NCBI RefSeq assembly: GCF_003013815.1
Contig: NZ_PRLH01000139.1
Location: 1 to 64,000 of the forward strand
Reading direction: 5' to 3'
Source of the DNA: Cyanothece sp. BG0011
Lineage (GTDB): Bacteria > Cyanobacteriota > Cyanobacteriia > Cyanobacteriales > Microcystaceae
DNA: 64,000 bases
In this document: positions 63,643 through 64,000 of the stretch, piece after piece
How the letters are laid out: each line of letters begins with the position of its first letter
How positions within the stretch are numbered: position 1 is the stretch's first letter
Notes under the pieces: model-generated
Databases searched by the model: none
What the model was told of the DNA's origin: nothing
The model's input: only the letters and a program-made list of their open reading frames with translations
Made by a program: the position numbers and the translations under genes

Positions 63643-64000
63643 ATAAACTTAATCAAAATCCGTTAAAAATTGGCTAACATTTCTATGGGTTAGTTAAAGG
63701 GTTATTCAGATCATAACTGATGAACAAAGTTTTTTTATTATCATTGGTTAAACTTCTTTGAGGAGGTTTGTATCGAGCAATACAAGAAAACAATCTTATC
63801 TATTATTACACTATTTTTACTAAGAGCAGTTTTCCTTTGCAGAGATTAAATATTAAGATGATGAGTAATTAAGGGGATTTCATATAACTAAAATATTGAT
63901 ACACCTAATTGAAAACTGCTATGAGGTCGACATTTTGCGATAAAATTAGAAGAGTTGATCAATCTTTGGTGACCAATACACCAAATACAACCCATTCAAC
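63643..64000. other. Upstream region of mscS and window end
   Basis: 358 bp of AT-rich DNA before the mscS start. No convincing gene, hairpin or repeat was seen. The last 60 bases may belong to a gene outside the window. Confidence 0.45.

Overview
The window is chromosomal DNA of a unicellular cyanobacterium, probably of the Crocosphaera/Cyanothece group. This is inferred from AT-rich sequence, GCGATCGC (HIP1) octamers, heptameric tandem repeats, and cyanobacteria-specific genes: ndhH, a flv4-sll0218-flv2 operon, KGK-domain proteins, a kai cluster and a Pil/Tax phototaxis operon. No tRNA, rRNA or CRISPR array was recognised.

Layout. 1-1.6 kb: the 3' end of a Dam-type methylase and three tandem coiled-coil/one-TM paralogues whose lengths differ by exactly 11 residues. 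1.6-6 kb: ndhH, then a kaiA3-kaiB3-kaiC3-type clock cluster in which the 'kaiA' position holds a receiver domain fused to a KaiA-like C-terminus. 6-11 kb: rluE, a PAS-GGDEF-EAL protein and a Kef-type antiporter. 11.2-12.7 kb: a tnpB-only IS200/IS605-type element with end hairpins and a structured RNA overlapping the tnpB 3' end. 12.7-16.6 kb: a metal locus with a YwiC-like membrane protein behind a Fur-box-like palindrome, feoA, and a P1B-4-type metal ATPase broken by a 226-bp MITE. 16.8-21 kb: flv4-PsiE-like-flv2. 21-30 kb: rpsD, an RND pump, a dynamin-like GTPase and two KGK proteins. 30-31.6 kb: an RTX-repeat protein and an HNH protein.

31.6-42.3 kb is a defence-type region read leftward: a Cas4-like nuclease, a half-size HsdS, HsdM, a MazE-like antitoxin with a frameshifted MazF remnant, a full-length HsdS, HsdR and a YgjP-like metalloprotease. 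Three GTAAY-N3-GTTAC operator-like sites lie upstream of the first gene. Next to it are dprA and an intact hicAB module with a palindrome between its -35 and -10 boxes.

42.4-53.2 kb holds housekeeping and stress genes: HAD hydrolase, Mn catalase, USP, dusA, a PEP-CTERM surface protein, a cysteine desulfurase, a frameshifted zinc alcohol dehydrogenase and an SRPBCC protein. 53.2-60.6 kb is a complete pilG-H-I-J-L type chemotaxis-like operon. 60.9-63.6 kb holds mscS-tsaD.

Intergenic DNA carries four palindromic or MITE-like repeat families. One is a set of perfect palindromes sharing only the GTAGGG/CCCTAC ends while their cores differ and co-vary. The strongest candidates for novelty are the clock cluster with its altered first Walker A, the TnpB variant without CxxC pairs whose RNA overlaps its coding sequence, the MITE-split metal ATPase beside feoA, the operator triad before the restriction operon, and the co-varying palindromes.
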